64,000 bases of DNA from Archangium sp. (GCA_030695565.1 JAUYRZ010000085.1:1-64000); one strand, 5' to 3'. Positions 17,563-26,696 are shown, numbered from the stretch's first letter. Made by a program: numbers and translations. Notes: a model not told the origin generated them from the letters alone.

Positions 17563-19290
17563 ATGAATCGACGAGCGCTGCTGTTCATCATCGCGTTGGC
17601 GTTCCCTGCCTGCCAGACGTGCGGCGGAGGGGAAACCGTGGACGCCGGCGTCGACGCCGGACCTCCGGTGCTCAGCGAAAAAGAGCCCAACGACTCCGCC
17701 ACCCAGGCGCTCGTGCTCGAGCGGACCTCGATGGTCGAAGCCAACCTCGGCGCCGACCCGCAGAAGCCCGACGTCGACTGGTACGTGCTCAAGACCGCCC
17801 TGCCCCGCACCGTGGACCTTCAGGCCACCTGCCCCAACGGCGGCGACATCAGCCTGGAAGTGGTCGACGAGAGCGGCGGCGTGCTCGCGCAAGTGAACGC
17901 GGGCGGCGTGGGAGCCAGTGAGCGGCTGCCCAACCTCGACGTCTCGTCGAAGACCTTCGTGCGCGTGGTGGCCCTCAAGAAGGGCGTCGGCGGCGCCTAC
18001 CAGGTGACCGCGAAGTTTGCCGAGCGCATGCCCGGTTACGAACTCGAACCCAACGAGCGCAAGGTCGACGCCACGCCGGTCGCGCTGGGCCAGGCCATCT
18101 CCGGTTCGATGGGCCACGGCGGTGACGTCGACTGGTTCCGCTACGAGCTGCCCGTCGACGAGTCGGCGCCGCCTGCGCCGCTGGAAGAGCTCGACGCCGG
18201 TGTGCCCGACGCGGGCGTCGATGCGGGCATGGTCGCCGAGAAGCGCCTCGCCCTGCGCGTCGACATCAGCGCGGTCGAAGGCGTCTCCACCGAGCTTCAG
18301 ATCCTCACCGAAGCCGAAGCGGTACTCTTCACCGCCAAGTCGAAAGAGAACGGTCCCCTCTCGCTGCGCAACGTGGGCGTGCGCGCGGCCGACCGGGTGA
18401 TCTACGTCGCGGTGCGCAGCGCCTCGATCGGCACGGGCAAAGACGTGAAGAAGGGCTCGAACGCAGAGGTCTCGTACACGCTGACCGTCGCCCCCGAAGA
18501 CACCTCGGGCAACGCGGAGTTCGAGCCCAACGACGAGGCCTCGCGCGCCACCGACCTTCCCGCGAACAGCTATCGCGACGGCTTCATCAGCCCCAAGGGC
18601 GACATCGATGTTTTCCGGCTCGTCACCGACGGGCCCTCGATCGCCAAGCTGCAGCTGTCGGGCGTCGACAAGGTCGACCTGGTGCTCTCGGTGGTGAAGG
18701 CGGTCGACGGCAAATCCGACGAGGTGTTGCTCAAGGCCAATGAAGGCGTGGCGCGTGAGCCGGAGCAGCTCAACAACGTCGCGTGTGACGGCGTGTGCTT
18801 CATCCGCGTGGAGGCCGCGAGCAAGAAGGTCGACGGCAAGTGGGTGCGCGAAGACGAGAACGCCGACCAGTCGTACCGGCTGACCGCGGTGGTGCTGCCC
18901 GACGACGGCACTGAGGAGAAGGAGAGCAACAACACCGCCGCCGCGGCCACTCCGGTGAAGCTGGGCAAGCCGATTCGCGGCACGGTGTACCCGAAAAAAG
19001 ACCTCGACTACTTCTCCATCGATCTGCGCGACCGGCCGGTGAAGACGGCCCTGCGCGCCACGGTGATCGGCGTGTTGAAGGTCGACGTGGGGCTCTACCT
19101 GCACCGGGTGGAAGAAGACGGAAAGCTGACCCTCGTGCAGACCAGCGACTCGGCCAGGGGTGACCGGCCAGAGACGGTGCGCTTCGCCGCTGAGCCGGGC
19201 CTGTATGTCATCGAAGTGCGCGACGCGAAGAACCGCGAGGCGAACTTCCAGGACAGCTACCAACTCAGCGTCGATGAAGGCGAAGAGTGA
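17563..19290 (+). CDS. Lipoprotein with four PPC-like (pre-peptidase C-terminal) repeats
   Basis: The ATG at 17563 yields a lipoprotein signal MNRRALLFIIALAFPAC with C17 as the lipidated residue; an in-frame ATG at 17551 is possible. After a 'VDAGVDAG' linker, four repeats carry the PPC signature 'E.EPND...A..L......G.....DVDWY'. They are seen as EKEPNDSATQA...DVDWYVL, ELEPNERKVDA...DVDWFRY, EFEPNDEASRA...DIDVFRL and EKESNNTAAAA...DLDYFSI. A second DAG linker lies in the second repeat ('DAGVPDAGVDAG'). PPC domains usually flank secreted peptidases; here there is no protease domain, so this is probably a surface binding or accessory protein. 575 residues. A close 34-nt gap separates it from nadA. 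Confidence 0.85.
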   Translation: MNRRALLFIIALAFPACQTCGGGETVDAGVDAGPPVLSEKEPNDSATQALVLERTSMVEANLGADPQKPDVDWYVLKTALPRTVDLQATCPNGGDISLEVVDESGGVLAQVNAGGVGASERLPNLDVSSKTFVRVVALKKGVGGAYQVTAKFAERMPGYELEPNERKVDATPVALGQAISGSMGHGGDVDWFRYELPVDESAPPAPLEELDAGVPDAGVDAGMVAEKRLALRVDISAVEGVSTELQILTEAEAVLFTAKSKENGPLSLRNVGVRAADRVIYVAVRSASIGTGKDVKKGSNAEVSYTLTVAPEDTSGNAEFEPNDEASRATDLPANSYRDGFISPKGDIDVFRLVTDGPSIAKLQLSGVDKVDLVLSVVKAVDGKSDEVLLKANEGVAREPEQLNNVACDGVCFIRVEAASKKVDGKWVREDENADQSYRLTAVVLPDDGTEEKESNNTAAAATPVKLGKPIRGTVYPKKDLDYFSIDLRDRPVKTALRATVIGVLKVDVGLYLHRVEEDGKLTLVQTSDSARGDRPETVRFAAEPGLYVIEVRDAKNREANFQDSYQLSVDEGEE

Positions 19291-19324
19291 ATTCTGCGCG
19301 TGGGGGCGCTACAGATAGGCTCCC

Positions 19325-20236
19325 ATGGAGCAGAAGATCGCCCAGCTGAAGAAGGACCTGAACGCCGTCATCCTGGCGCACTACTACCAGGAGAGTGAGA
19401 TCCAGGACGTCGCTGACTTCGTCGGCGATTCGCTCGCGCTCGCACAGGTGGCCGAGAAGACCACCGCCGACGTGATCGTGTTCTGCGGCGTTCACTTCAT
19501 GGCCGAGACCGCGAAGATCCTGAACCCGGACAAGCTGGTGCTGCTGCCCGATCTCGACGCAGGCTGTTCGCTGTCGGATCGTTGCCCGCCCGACAAGTTC
19601 AAGGCCTTCAAGGCGAAGTACCCCGATCACTTCGTGGCCACCTACGTGAACTCGTCGGCTGCCGTGAAGGCGATGAGCGACGTGATCGTCACCAGCTCGA
19701 ACGCGGTGAAGATCATCTCGAAGGTGCCCGCCGATCGGCAGATCATCTTCGCGCCCGATCAGCACCTGGGCCGCTGGGTCACCCAGAAGACCGGCCGCGA
19801 GATGGTGTTGTGGCCGGGCAGCTGCATGGTTCACGAGATCTTCAGCGAGAAGCTGATCGTTCAGCTCAAGGTGCAGCACCCCACCGCCAAGGTGATCGCG
19901 CACCCCGAGTGCGAAGCCTCGGTGCTGCGCCAGGCCGACTACATCGGCTCGACCAAGCAGCTGCTGGAGTTCAGCCAGAAAGACGACGCCACCCGCTTCA
20001 TCGTGGTGACCGAGGCCGGCATCATTCACCAGATGCAGAAGGCCTCGCCGAACAAGACCTTCATCCCCGCGCCCCCGGACAACGGCTGCGCGTGCAACGA
20101 GTGCCCGCACATGCGGCTCAACACGTTGGAGAAGTTGTACCGCTGCATGCGCGACAAGACGCCCCGCCTCGAGCTGCCCCCCGGGCTCGGAGAGGCCGCG
20201 CTCAAGCCTTTGAAGCTCATGTTGGAGTGGAGCTGA
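19325..20236 (+). CDS. nadA: Quinolinate synthase
   Basis: NadA condenses iminoaspartate (from aspartate) with dihydroxyacetone phosphate to quinolinate, feeding NAD synthesis. The 303-residue length matches the compact, Thermotoga-like form rather than the longer E. coli one. The three expected [4Fe-4S] ligands are C81 (DAGCSLSD), C167 (WPGSCMVHE) and C260 ([10 protein letters not shown]). The substrate-binding '[14 protein letters not shown]' at the N-terminus and 'HPECEA' are also present. The enzyme is cytoplasmic. nadB and nadC are not adjacent; instead a zinc-ribbon gene follows after 2 nt and then a methyltransferase, suggesting a three-gene operon. Confidence 0.96.
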   Translation: MEQKIAQLKKDLNAVILAHYYQESEIQDVADFVGDSLALAQVAEKTTADVIVFCGVHFMAETAKILNPDKLVLLPDLDAGCSLSDRCPPDKFKAFKAKYPDHFVATYVNSSAAVKAMSDVIVTSSNAVKIISKVPADRQIIFAPDQHLGRWVTQKTGREMVLWPGSCMVHEIFSEKLIVQLKVQHPTAKVIAHPECEASVLRQADYIGSTKQLLEFSQKDDATRFIVVTEAGIIHQMQKASPNKTFIPAPPDNGCACNECPHMRLNTLEKLYRCMRDKTPRLELPPGLGEAALKPLKLMLEWS

Positions 20237-20238
20237 CC

Positions 20239-20781
20239 TTGTTCAAATTCTACGCAGTGCCCGCCTGGAAGCTGCTCGACGAGAAGACCGCGCTGGCGAT
20301 GGGGGCGAACGCGCCCGAGGTCGAGCCGCTGAACTGCGCCGCGACGGATCCCAACCTGATCGAGCTCGCCCTGGCCCAGGTGGAGTACCGCGGCTTCAAG
20401 GCCCGTGACCGCGCGCTCGAGCTGCTGTCTGCGAAGAACCCGGCGGTGTTCGCCAGCTCGCCCAACGATCTCCCTGCGCTGCTGCGCACCGCCGATCAGC
20501 TGCTCACCATCGCCAAGATGGATGCAGGTGAACGCGCGCGCGTGTGGCGTTGCCAGTGCGGCACCCGCTACGCCGTGCCCGTCGCGTTGGTGCGCCCGGT
20601 CTCGCTGAGCTGCGATCGCTGTGGCTCGACCATCGAGCTCGATCCCACCAACTCGGTGGGTGAGACCAGCGTGGCCGACGCCAAGACGGCCAGCGTCAAC
20701 GCGACCCGCCACTCGCTCTCGGAGTTCTTCCGTGAAGCGATGGCCCGCGGCTGGCCCGTGCTCGTCACCAAAGCGGGATGA
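20239..20781 (+). CDS. Zinc-ribbon protein of unknown function
   Basis: I use the TTG at 20239 because GGAG lies 6 nt upstream and the nadA stop is only 2 nt before it. The 180-residue product begins MFKFYAVPAWKLLDEK and has no signal peptide. An N-terminal alpha-rich half (about 1-90, with 'AQVEYRGFKARDRALELL') precedes a zinc ribbon with C-x-C and C-x-x-C pairs (WRCQCGTRY ... LSCDRCGST, about 98-130). The C-terminal helical tail carries 'SLSEFFREAMARGWPVLV'. I do not recognise the family. The ATG of the methyltransferase overlaps its stop (ATGA), so it is translationally coupled to that gene. Confidence 0.7.
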   Translation: MFKFYAVPAWKLLDEKTALAMGANAPEVEPLNCAATDPNLIELALAQVEYRGFKARDRALELLSAKNPAVFASSPNDLPALLRTADQLLTIAKMDAGERARVWRCQCGTRYAVPVALVRPVSLSCDRCGSTIELDPTNSVGETSVADAKTASVNATRHSLSEFFREAMARGWPVLVTKAG

Positions 20782-21590
20782 GACGAGAGACGCTCGAGCT
20801 GCTCCGCTGCCCGAAGTGCGGCGTGGGCGGCCTGATCCCCGAAGCCGAGGTCGCGGGCGCCGCCATGGCCTTCGGTCCGGCACGCTGTGTCTCCTGCGGC
20901 GCGCGTTTCCCCGTGCACGACGGGCTCATCGACTTCGTGGGTGATCGCGCGAAGTTGAAGGCGCTGCAGCAGGCGATGGAGCTGCCCTGGGTGGCGAGAT
21001 CGTGGGAGCGCTACGTGCGGCCCGCGGTCGACACCGTGCTCACCCGCGGCCGGCTCGATCACGAGAGCGAATACACCGTGCTGCGAAACCTCATCGGCTC
21101 GCCGCCCGGGCCCATCGTCGATCTCGGCTGCGGCGCGGGCCTGGTGCTGCGAAGGCTCTCGCGCGACTTCAGCCAGGTGCCGGTGATCGGCGTCGACATG
21201 TCACGGCCCATGCTGGAAGAGGCGATGGCCCAGGTGCGCGAGAACGCGGAGGCCGCCGACTTCGTGCGCGCCCAGGTGCCCCTGATGCCCTTCAACGACG
21301 CCACCCTCGGCGCGGTGGTGGCGGTGGGCTTCATTCACTTCATCGACGAGCTCGACGAGCTGCTGCGCGAGGTGGCGCGTTCGCTGAAACCCGGCGGCCG
21401 CTTCGTGGCCACCACCTACGAGGCGGGGAAGATGCTCGAGCCCATGCACCGCACGGCAGGCCTGTCGCCGCGCAGTGAAGAGGCGTTGCGAGCGTCAACC
21501 GCCAAAGCAGGTCTGGTGGAGTTCGAGCGGGTGAGGGTCTCGCCCTTCCTGCTGTGGAAGGCCGAACGAGCGACTTCCAGCCCCGGCTGA
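20778..21590 (+). CDS. Class I SAM methyltransferase with N-terminal zinc ribbon
   Basis: A 270-residue protein. The N-terminus is a Trm112-like zinc ribbon (LRCPKCGVGGL...ARCVSCGARFPV, about 10-50). A Rossmann-fold methyltransferase follows: motif I VDLGCGAGLVLRRL (about 115-128), motif II 'VIGVDMSRPMLEEA', a 'VVAVGFIHFIDELDELLREV' motif IV/V, and 'SLKPGGRFVATTYE'. The layout matches UbiE/RlmA-like enzymes that use a ribbon to hold the substrate. The substrate is not identifiable. The start overlaps the previous gene's stop by 4 nt. It converges on the gluzincin gene with a 25-nt gap. Confidence 0.85.
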   Translation: MRRETLELLRCPKCGVGGLIPEAEVAGAAMAFGPARCVSCGARFPVHDGLIDFVGDRAKLKALQQAMELPWVARSWERYVRPAVDTVLTRGRLDHESEYTVLRNLIGSPPGPIVDLGCGAGLVLRRLSRDFSQVPVIGVDMSRPMLEEAMAQVRENAEAADFVRAQVPLMPFNDATLGAVVAVGFIHFIDELDELLREVARSLKPGGRFVATTYEAGKMLEPMHRTAGLSPRSEEALRASTAKAGLVEFERVRVSPFLLWKAERATSSPG

Positions 21591-21615
21591 AGCTCCGGCG
21601 ACGAAAACGAGGTGC

Positions 21616-22725
21616 TCACCTCGACTGCACGTAGCCACCCCACGCGCTCTCGAGCTGATCAGCCGTCAACCCAACGCCCTCACCAAGACTCGTCTGCGCG
21701 TTGAGCCGCCCCGAGACCAGCGCGTCGACGAACCACCCAAAGTCACTGCGCCCCGTGCGCGCCGCCAGGAAGCTCACCATCATGTAGCTCTGGTAGTACG
21801 CCGCCCCCGCGAACAGCTCATCGGCCGTATGCGGGAACGCCTCGACCAACGCAGGGAACGGCAGGTGCTTGGAGCGCAGCCACGTGGTGAGCCCGAGCCG
21901 CGGGTCTTCCCACCACCGCTCGTCAGCCGCGTACATCGCGAGCCCTTCGTGGAACCACATCGGCTTGCGCAGGCCCAGCGCGTTGAGCACGTGGTGCACA
22001 TGCTCGTGAACGACCGTCTTGTACGCATCGGGGTCACTGGCAGGCAGATGAATGGCGCCGTCGTAGTACCCGGCGGTCGCGGTGTTCACGCAGGCCACGT
22101 CGCGCATCTGCGCTGCGCTCGCGTACACGTAGATGACGGGCAGCGCGACGTCAGCTCGGGGACCCAGCAGACGAGTGACGATGACGCGCGCCTGGGCCAG
22201 TGAGTCTCCGACGAGGTCGACGACGGCGGGCGAGGCGTCGGGGTCACTGAAGATCAACGTGCCCGCGCGGCGAACCCCGATGAACGTCGCGAGCAGCGCA
22301 GCGCGGCGGCGGCTCATGCGTTCGAGCGGCTCGTCTCCGCACAGCCCGGCCTGCCCCCAACGAATGGTGAAGCGCGGGTCGTTGGGAGCCATCGCCCTCG
22401 CGTCGATCGCAAGAGGAGGCGGGGCGAGGAGCTCGGGTGCTGGTTCGATGAGCGCGGGGAGGGCCGCGGTGGAGCCGCCGTCGATGGGCTCGATGGAACT
22501 CACCACCGTTTCGGGAAGACCAGCGTCGATCGGGTCGAAGGCATCGCCTCGCGGTGCGGGCAAGTCGGTGCGCGCGATCGGAGCGACGACAGCGGGCAGC
22601 TCCTCACGCGGAGCGGGCGGTTGCGCATCGCGCTGAGGTGGCTGCTCTGGGGAGCCCCCACTCCACAAGGCGACGCCAGCGACCACGATGCCGAGCGCGG
22701 AGAGTGAGATGAGGCTGCGACGCAT
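21616..22725 (-). CDS. Secreted peptidase-MA-like zinc metalloprotease (gluzincin)
   Basis: A 369-residue protein with a single N-terminal hydrophobic segment (about 5-24, MRRSLISLSALGIVVAG) that works as a signal anchor, then a long Pro/Ala-rich low-complexity linker (about 25-115). The catalytic domain has HEHVH at 240-244 (VVHEHVHHVLNAL) and a downstream Glu in WFHEGLAMYAAD, the pattern of the peptidase MA family. 'GYYDGAIHLPA' precedes the active site, as in that family. The protein should act in the periplasm or outside, tethered to the inner membrane. No pro-peptide is recognised. The neighbour at 22762 is transcribed in the same direction 36 nt upstream; a shared promoter is likely. 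Confidence 0.85.
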   Translation of the reverse strand: MRRSLISLSALGIVVAGVALWSGGSPEQPPQRDAQPPAPREELPAVVAPIARTDLPAPRGDAFDPIDAGLPETVVSSIEPIDGGSTAALPALIEPAPELLAPPPLAIDARAMAPNDPRFTIRWGQAGLCGDEPLERMSRRRAALLATFIGVRRAGTLIFSDPDASPAVVDLVGDSLAQARVIVTRLLGPRADVALPVIYVYASAAQMRDVACVNTATAGYYDGAIHLPASDPDAYKTVVHEHVHHVLNALGLRKPMWFHEGLAMYAADERWWEDPRLGLTTWLRSKHLPFPALVEAFPHTADELFAGAAYYQSYMMVSFLAARTGRSDFGWFVDALVSGRLNAQTSLGEGVGLTADQLESAWGGYVQSR

Positions 22726-22761
22726 CTTCGGCGCTCCCGGTGTGGAGGCCGAACGAGCGAC

Positions 22762-23031
22762 TTAGATGAACACGCCGCCGCGCGCGTCGAGGCGAGCGGT
22801 GTCGGGGAGTTTGGTGGTCTCGTTGCTGCCCTTGAGCGCTTCGAAGACCTTGGCCTTGTTGCCGTTACCGCAGCTCTTGCACTTGCACTGGCCCTTGGCG
22901 CACGTGCAGTCGCCCTTGCCCTTGCAGGAGCAGGTGGCCTGGGTGCCGAAGAAGCTGCGTTCGACGGTGGCGGCGCCCGCCGTGGATGCGATGAAGAGAA
23001 GTCCAACCGCGAGGCTCTTGAGGGTCTGCAT
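22762..23031 (-). CDS. Secreted metallothionein-like Cys-rich small protein
   Basis: 89 residues. A clear signal peptide (MQTLKSLAVGLLFIASTAGA, cleavage near 20-21) is followed by a compact stretch with seven Cys in 22 residues, arranged CxC-x5-CxC-x4-CxC-xx-C (TCSCKGKGDCTC...CKCKSC), rich in Lys and Gly. The tail contains 'KVFEALKGSNETTKLP'. The repeated CxC pattern is the hallmark of metallothioneins, but a signal peptide is unusual because metallothioneins are normally cytoplasmic. A secreted or periplasmic metal-buffering role is inferred. It lies just upstream of the gluzincin gene on the same strand. There is no close family name I can give. Confidence 0.7.
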   Translation of the reverse strand: MQTLKSLAVGLLFIASTAGAATVERSFFGTQATCSCKGKGDCTCAKGQCKCKSCGNGNKAKVFEALKGSNETTKLPDTARLDARGGVFI

Positions 23032-23107
23032 GGTGTGGTCCTTTCTCCGACAACTGGCGCCGCACTAGCCCAGATGAGCGTTCTTGCCAAGCGAGCCCCG
23101 GGCCTTC

Positions 23108-24805
23108 ATGGTCCGCGCCCTCGTGAGCCGTCTTCCCCTGGAGCGCCTGGCCTGGATCTTCGCGTTGATCTGCGGGGTTGCGCCGCTCTGGGCCACCCAG
23201 GCGCTGCCCCTGGTCGACCTGCCCCAGCACCTTCATTTGATCTCGGTGTTGCACCGCCTGAACGACGCTTCGACCCTCTACCCCGAGATCTTCGCGCGCC
23301 GGCCCGAGCTCACGCCGTACCTCGGCTACTACTACGCGGTGAGCCTGCTGAACTGGCTGATGCCGCTCGAGCTGGCCAACCGGGTGTTCCTCTCGGCCTA
23401 CGTGATGGGGCTGCCGCTCTCGTTGGCGTTCCTGCTCAAAAGCCTGAAACGCCCGACGTGGCCTGCCTTGCTCGCCCTGCCCTTCGCGTACGGCGACAGC
23501 TTCGCGTGGGGCTTCATCAACTACTGCGCGTCGTTGCCGCTCGCGTTGATCACCTGCGGTTTTTTCGTGCGGGCCATCGAAGACACTCGACGCCGAAGAA
23601 CCTGGAGCATCGCGCTGGGCTTCAGCCTGGTGGCGGTGTTGCTCTTTCACGTGCAGGCCTTCGCGTGGCTCGGGGTGGCGTTGCCGTTTCTGCTGCTGAC
23701 CACGCCGGCGCCCGAGGGCAACTCATGGCGGCTCCGCGTGCCCGCGGTGGCGGGCGTGATGCCGGGCGTCGTGCTCTTCGTGCTGTGGATCGGCCTGCGC
23801 GTGGGACAGCCGCAGGAGATCGCTCCAGGTCAGCCGTGGCGCTCGTGGGGCCCCATGCTCTCGAAGGAGAACCTGGGCTGGAAGTCGCTCGAGCAGAACC
23901 TCGGCGAGTTCATCTCGATGCCGCGCGCGGCCGATGGCTCTGCGCAGGTGACGGAGATCAGCTTTCCGATTCTCGCCGGCATCACGCCGGATGGCTCTGA
24001 TCAGCGCGCGGTGAAGCTGGTCTTCCTGATCGCGCTCGGCGCGATGCTCTTCGGGTTCTCACGCGCAGTGGGCACCGCGGTGCTCAGCGCGCGCGCCGTG
24101 AAGGAGCAGGGCCTGGTGCCTCAGTTGCTCGCAGCCGGCCGCGGACTCTTCTCATTGCCCGGCGAAGAAGGCCCGATCGCCCGGTGGCGCATCGCAGGCC
24201 TCGCGGCGTTGGCGGTGATCCTCTTCCTCGCCCTGCCCTTCGATATCCGCGGGTACATGTATTACCTGAACACGCGCTACGCCCACCTCGCGGCGGCGTT
24301 GCTGGTGTGTTCGGTGCCCGCGCTCGCGGCGCCCTGGGACAAACGTTTGGTGTACCTGGCCGCGGCGGCGTCGTTGGTGTTGATGCTGCCGCTGCGTACG
24401 GCGTTTCAGGCGTTCGATGTCGAGTCGCGCGCGCTCACGGAGCTGGCGAAGAGCGCCGCTCCGAAGGCCCGGGTGATGGGGCTCACCTACGCGACCGGTT
24501 CACGCGCCGTGACCCACCCGGTCTACCTGCACGCGGGCTGCGTGGTGGCCCGCGAGGCGGGTGGGCTGACCAACTTCTCCTTCGCGCTCACCCCGCACAG
24601 TCCGTTGATGTACCGGGCGGCGCCGCCTCCGACGATGGCCAGCGAGTGGCGGCCTGATCAGATGCGGTGGGAAGAACACGGAAAGTTCTACGACCACTTC
24701 GTGGTGCGCGGCGTGCGCCCCGAGCAAATCTTCGGGCCGCGGCTGCAGTCGGAGCTCTTCATCGCCGCGCAGTCGGGTGACTTCTTCCTCGTGCGCAAGC
24801 GATGA
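23108..24805 (+). CDS. Polytopic membrane protein, GT-C-like architecture
   Basis: I start at ATG 23108 (a TTG at 23084 would add 8 residues). The 565-residue product has about ten to twelve hydrophobic segments, including 18-38, 85-105, 118-140, 155-180, 190-215, 305-325, 370-390 and 405-430. An early conserved 'ALPLVDLPQHLHLISVL' loop holds an Asp-leading motif of the sort found at the first loop of GT-C glycosyltransferases. The last 100 residues form a soluble globular domain ('GLTYATGSRAVTHPVYLHAG...'). I cannot name a substrate. Genes on both sides are unrelated, so context does not help. It is similar in shape to many proteins annotated only as hypothetical membrane proteins. Confidence 0.75.
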   Translation: MVRALVSRLPLERLAWIFALICGVAPLWATQALPLVDLPQHLHLISVLHRLNDASTLYPEIFARRPELTPYLGYYYAVSLLNWLMPLELANRVFLSAYVMGLPLSLAFLLKSLKRPTWPALLALPFAYGDSFAWGFINYCASLPLALITCGFFVRAIEDTRRRRTWSIALGFSLVAVLLFHVQAFAWLGVALPFLLLTTPAPEGNSWRLRVPAVAGVMPGVVLFVLWIGLRVGQPQEIAPGQPWRSWGPMLSKENLGWKSLEQNLGEFISMPRAADGSAQVTEISFPILAGITPDGSDQRAVKLVFLIALGAMLFGFSRAVGTAVLSARAVKEQGLVPQLLAAGRGLFSLPGEEGPIARWRIAGLAALAVILFLALPFDIRGYMYYLNTRYAHLAAALLVCSVPALAAPWDKRLVYLAAAASLVLMLPLRTAFQAFDVESRALTELAKSAAPKARVMGLTYATGSRAVTHPVYLHAGCVVAREAGGLTNFSFALTPHSPLMYRAAPPPTMASEWRPDQMRWEEHGKFYDHFVVRGVRPEQIFGPRLQSELFIAAQSGDFFLVRKR

Positions 24806-24826
24806 GGTTGGGCGAGAGTCCGCCGC

Positions 24827-25825
24827 ATGACGGACTTTCTCTCGATGACGGTGCAGCAGGTCGAAGGGCTCCCCGAAACGAAGGCGCAGGAGGTGCTCGA
24901 GGCCTGGGTGAAGGCGAAGAAGGCCGAGCTCCCGCAGGCCCTCGCGCAGTCGGCGTCGAAGGCGCACGTGAAGCTCGCGAAGAAGGCGCTCTACCGGCTG
25001 CAGTCGAGCGGCGTCGAAGTGGTGACCGAGTCGCCGAAGGGTTCCGCGCCGATCATCGATCTGACTCCGAAGAACGAGTTTCCTGCGGTGCTCTCGATGC
25101 AGTTGGGCACGGGTGAACGCGCGTTTCTGTTCGCCGTTCCCATTCGGGGCGGTGGTGGGCTCGAGGTCTTTCAGGGCATCGTCAGCGACGAGTTCGGGCT
25201 CGCGCAGTTCGGCAGCGAGCGGGCCAATCGCGCGCTCTACCGCAAGCGCATGGAGCAGCTGAAGACCGAGCTCACCACCCGCGCGATGCTGGTGCCCATG
25301 GAGCGGCTCCAGCTCGAGCTGGGCCGGGCCATCACGCTCAACGAGCGCACCAAGACGCCATACGGCGGTGAGATCGAGCAGGCGCTCAACAGCATCGGCG
25401 TGAGCAAGAAGGATCCGGACTTCCCCATTCCCGCGATGGAGCCGGGCGACTCGGAGAACCGCGAAGGCGGGGCGGCGCTGCACGCATTTCCCGAGGTGGA
25501 GCAGTGGCTGCCCTCAGAGAAAGATTTGGTCACCTTGAGCGCGCGCGTCGAAGCGATCCGCAATGGGCCGCTGCCGCTCAGCGATGAGCAGAAGGACGAG
25601 AAGGTGAAGAAGTTGGCGCACGAGTTGGCGGCGGAGGTGTTCACGCCGGAGCTGCGCATGCTCTACGCGCGGCGGCTCTGGTACTCGGCGGAAGTCATCG
25701 AGTTTCAGAAGCGCGATGCAGACGCCGCACTCGCCCGAGCAGAAGCGCGCCGCCTCGCGCATGAGACGACGGCCAGCCGTTTCCTCGAGCAGCTGTTCGT
25801 GAAGGCGCTGCCAGCGAAGAAGTAA
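24827..25825 (+). CDS. Conserved-looking cytoplasmic protein of unknown function
   Basis: 332 residues without signal peptide or membrane segments. It is mostly alpha-helical and charged, with two Ala/Lys/Glu-rich stretches at the start ('KAKKAELPQALAQSASKAHVKLAKKALYRL') and the end ('DADAALARAEARRLAHETTASRFLEQL'). A central beta-containing part has 'AVLSMQLGTGERAFLFAVPIRGGGGLEVFQGIVSDEFGL'. I recognise no family or catalytic motif. The ATG lies 21 nt after the preceding membrane-protein gene, with no visible ribosome-binding site of note, so it may be cotranscribed. A REP-like element follows its stop. Confidence 0.65.
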   Translation: MTDFLSMTVQQVEGLPETKAQEVLEAWVKAKKAELPQALAQSASKAHVKLAKKALYRLQSSGVEVVTESPKGSAPIIDLTPKNEFPAVLSMQLGTGERAFLFAVPIRGGGGLEVFQGIVSDEFGLAQFGSERANRALYRKRMEQLKTELTTRAMLVPMERLQLELGRAITLNERTKTPYGGEIEQALNSIGVSKKDPDFPIPAMEPGDSENREGGAALHAFPEVEQWLPSEKDLVTLSARVEAIRNGPLPLSDEQKDEKVKKLAHELAAEVFTPELRMLYARRLWYSAEVIEFQKRDADAALARAEARRLAHETTASRFLEQLFVKALPAKK

Positions 25826-25835
25826 GGCACGAGAT

Positions 25836-25880
25836 CCCCTCTCCCTTCGGGCCCTTCGGGAGAGGGTCAGGGTGAGGGCC
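25836..25880. repeat. REP-like palindrome copy
   Basis: CCCCTCTCCC at 25836-25845, an 11-nt loop and GGGAGAGGGT, followed by the CAGGGTGAGGG tail. It matches the repeat at 9201-9306 in arms and tail and sits between convergent genes. Confidence 0.75.
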
Positions 25881-25900
25881 GTTGCTTCTTCGGTCCTTGC

Positions 25901-26563
25901 TTATTCAGCGTTCCAGTCAGACGCGGGCAGGATCTTCCAGCCGCTGTCGACCTTCTGCGACTTGAAGCGCACCACGCGCAGCGGCCACTCCCGCGGCGTC
26001 TTCGCAGGCCCCTCCGTCGTCCCCACCGTCCACCGGTGCACCTCGATGGTGTACTTGCCCTGCGTGCCCGCCTTGGCGAGCACCGCGCGCATCGGGTTCT
26101 TCGGGTGCCAGTACACTTCTTTGCCAGTGCGCAGCGCGTACGAGAGCACCGCGTGATTTTTCTGGAAGGCGGCGACGCGCTCACGGGTCGGAGCGAGCAG
26201 CTTGGTCGCCTCCGTCTGGCTGACCTCGGTCATCTTGAGATCGTCACCGACCGCCTCGACGCCCATCAGCTTGGTGAGCGCGGTGCGGCCCGCCTTGTCG
26301 AGGTCGTTCATCATCTGCACGGCGTGCGCGAGATCGCCCTCTTCTTTCTTCACCGGATCCTTGCTCTTGAAGTTCCAGTTCTCCAGGCTGAAGAGCTGGG
26401 CGTTCATGGTCACGCCACCCAGCAGCAGATCCTTACCGGCCTCGTCACCGGTACCCGTCAGCGCGTTCAGATACGTCTCGGCGACCTTCTTCGCGTCGGA
26501 GTCATCCTGAGCGAAGGCGGGTACGGCCAACAGCGCGGCAGCGGCGAGCAGCAATCGTGACAT
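25901..26563 (-). CDS. Secreted protein of unknown function
   Basis: 220 residues with a clear signal peptide (MSRLLLAAAALLAVPAFAQ, cleavage after AFA). The mature part begins 'DDSDAKKVAETYLNALTG', the pattern of a small alpha+beta domain in which a helix ending in Asn-Ala is followed by beta strands, as in NTF2-like or DUF4878-type folds, and later has 'MRAVLAKAGTQGKYTIEVHRW' and 'FKSQKVDSGWKILPASDWNAE'. The order (helix, then strands, closing with 'GWKI') fits a lumazine- or NTF2-type fold, but this is a structural guess. It probably sits in the periplasm. It is convergent with the hypothetical gene across a REP-like element. Confidence 0.65.
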   Translation of the reverse strand: MSRLLLAAAALLAVPAFAQDDSDAKKVAETYLNALTGTGDEAGKDLLLGGVTMNAQLFSLENWNFKSKDPVKKEEGDLAHAVQMMNDLDKAGRTALTKLMGVEAVGDDLKMTEVSQTEATKLLAPTRERVAAFQKNHAVLSYALRTGKEVYWHPKNPMRAVLAKAGTQGKYTIEVHRWTVGTTEGPAKTPREWPLRVVRFKSQKVDSGWKILPASDWNAE

Positions 26564-26696
26564 GGGGTTCCTCGGGAGAAGACGCGGGCCTGACGCCCTT
26601 GCGGCGGGAAGAATTCACCAAAGCGCGCCCGGCGGCTACTGCGATTCACCTCCCGTTCGGTGGTGCCGATGGGCGCCTTGCGCTACACGCAAACCC

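Noticed and set aside
17341-19263. A long minus-strand frame opposite the PPC-repeat lipoprotein gene
   Set aside because: Low-complexity His/Arg/Gly translation with no domain; the plus-strand gene has a lipobox and four PPC repeats.
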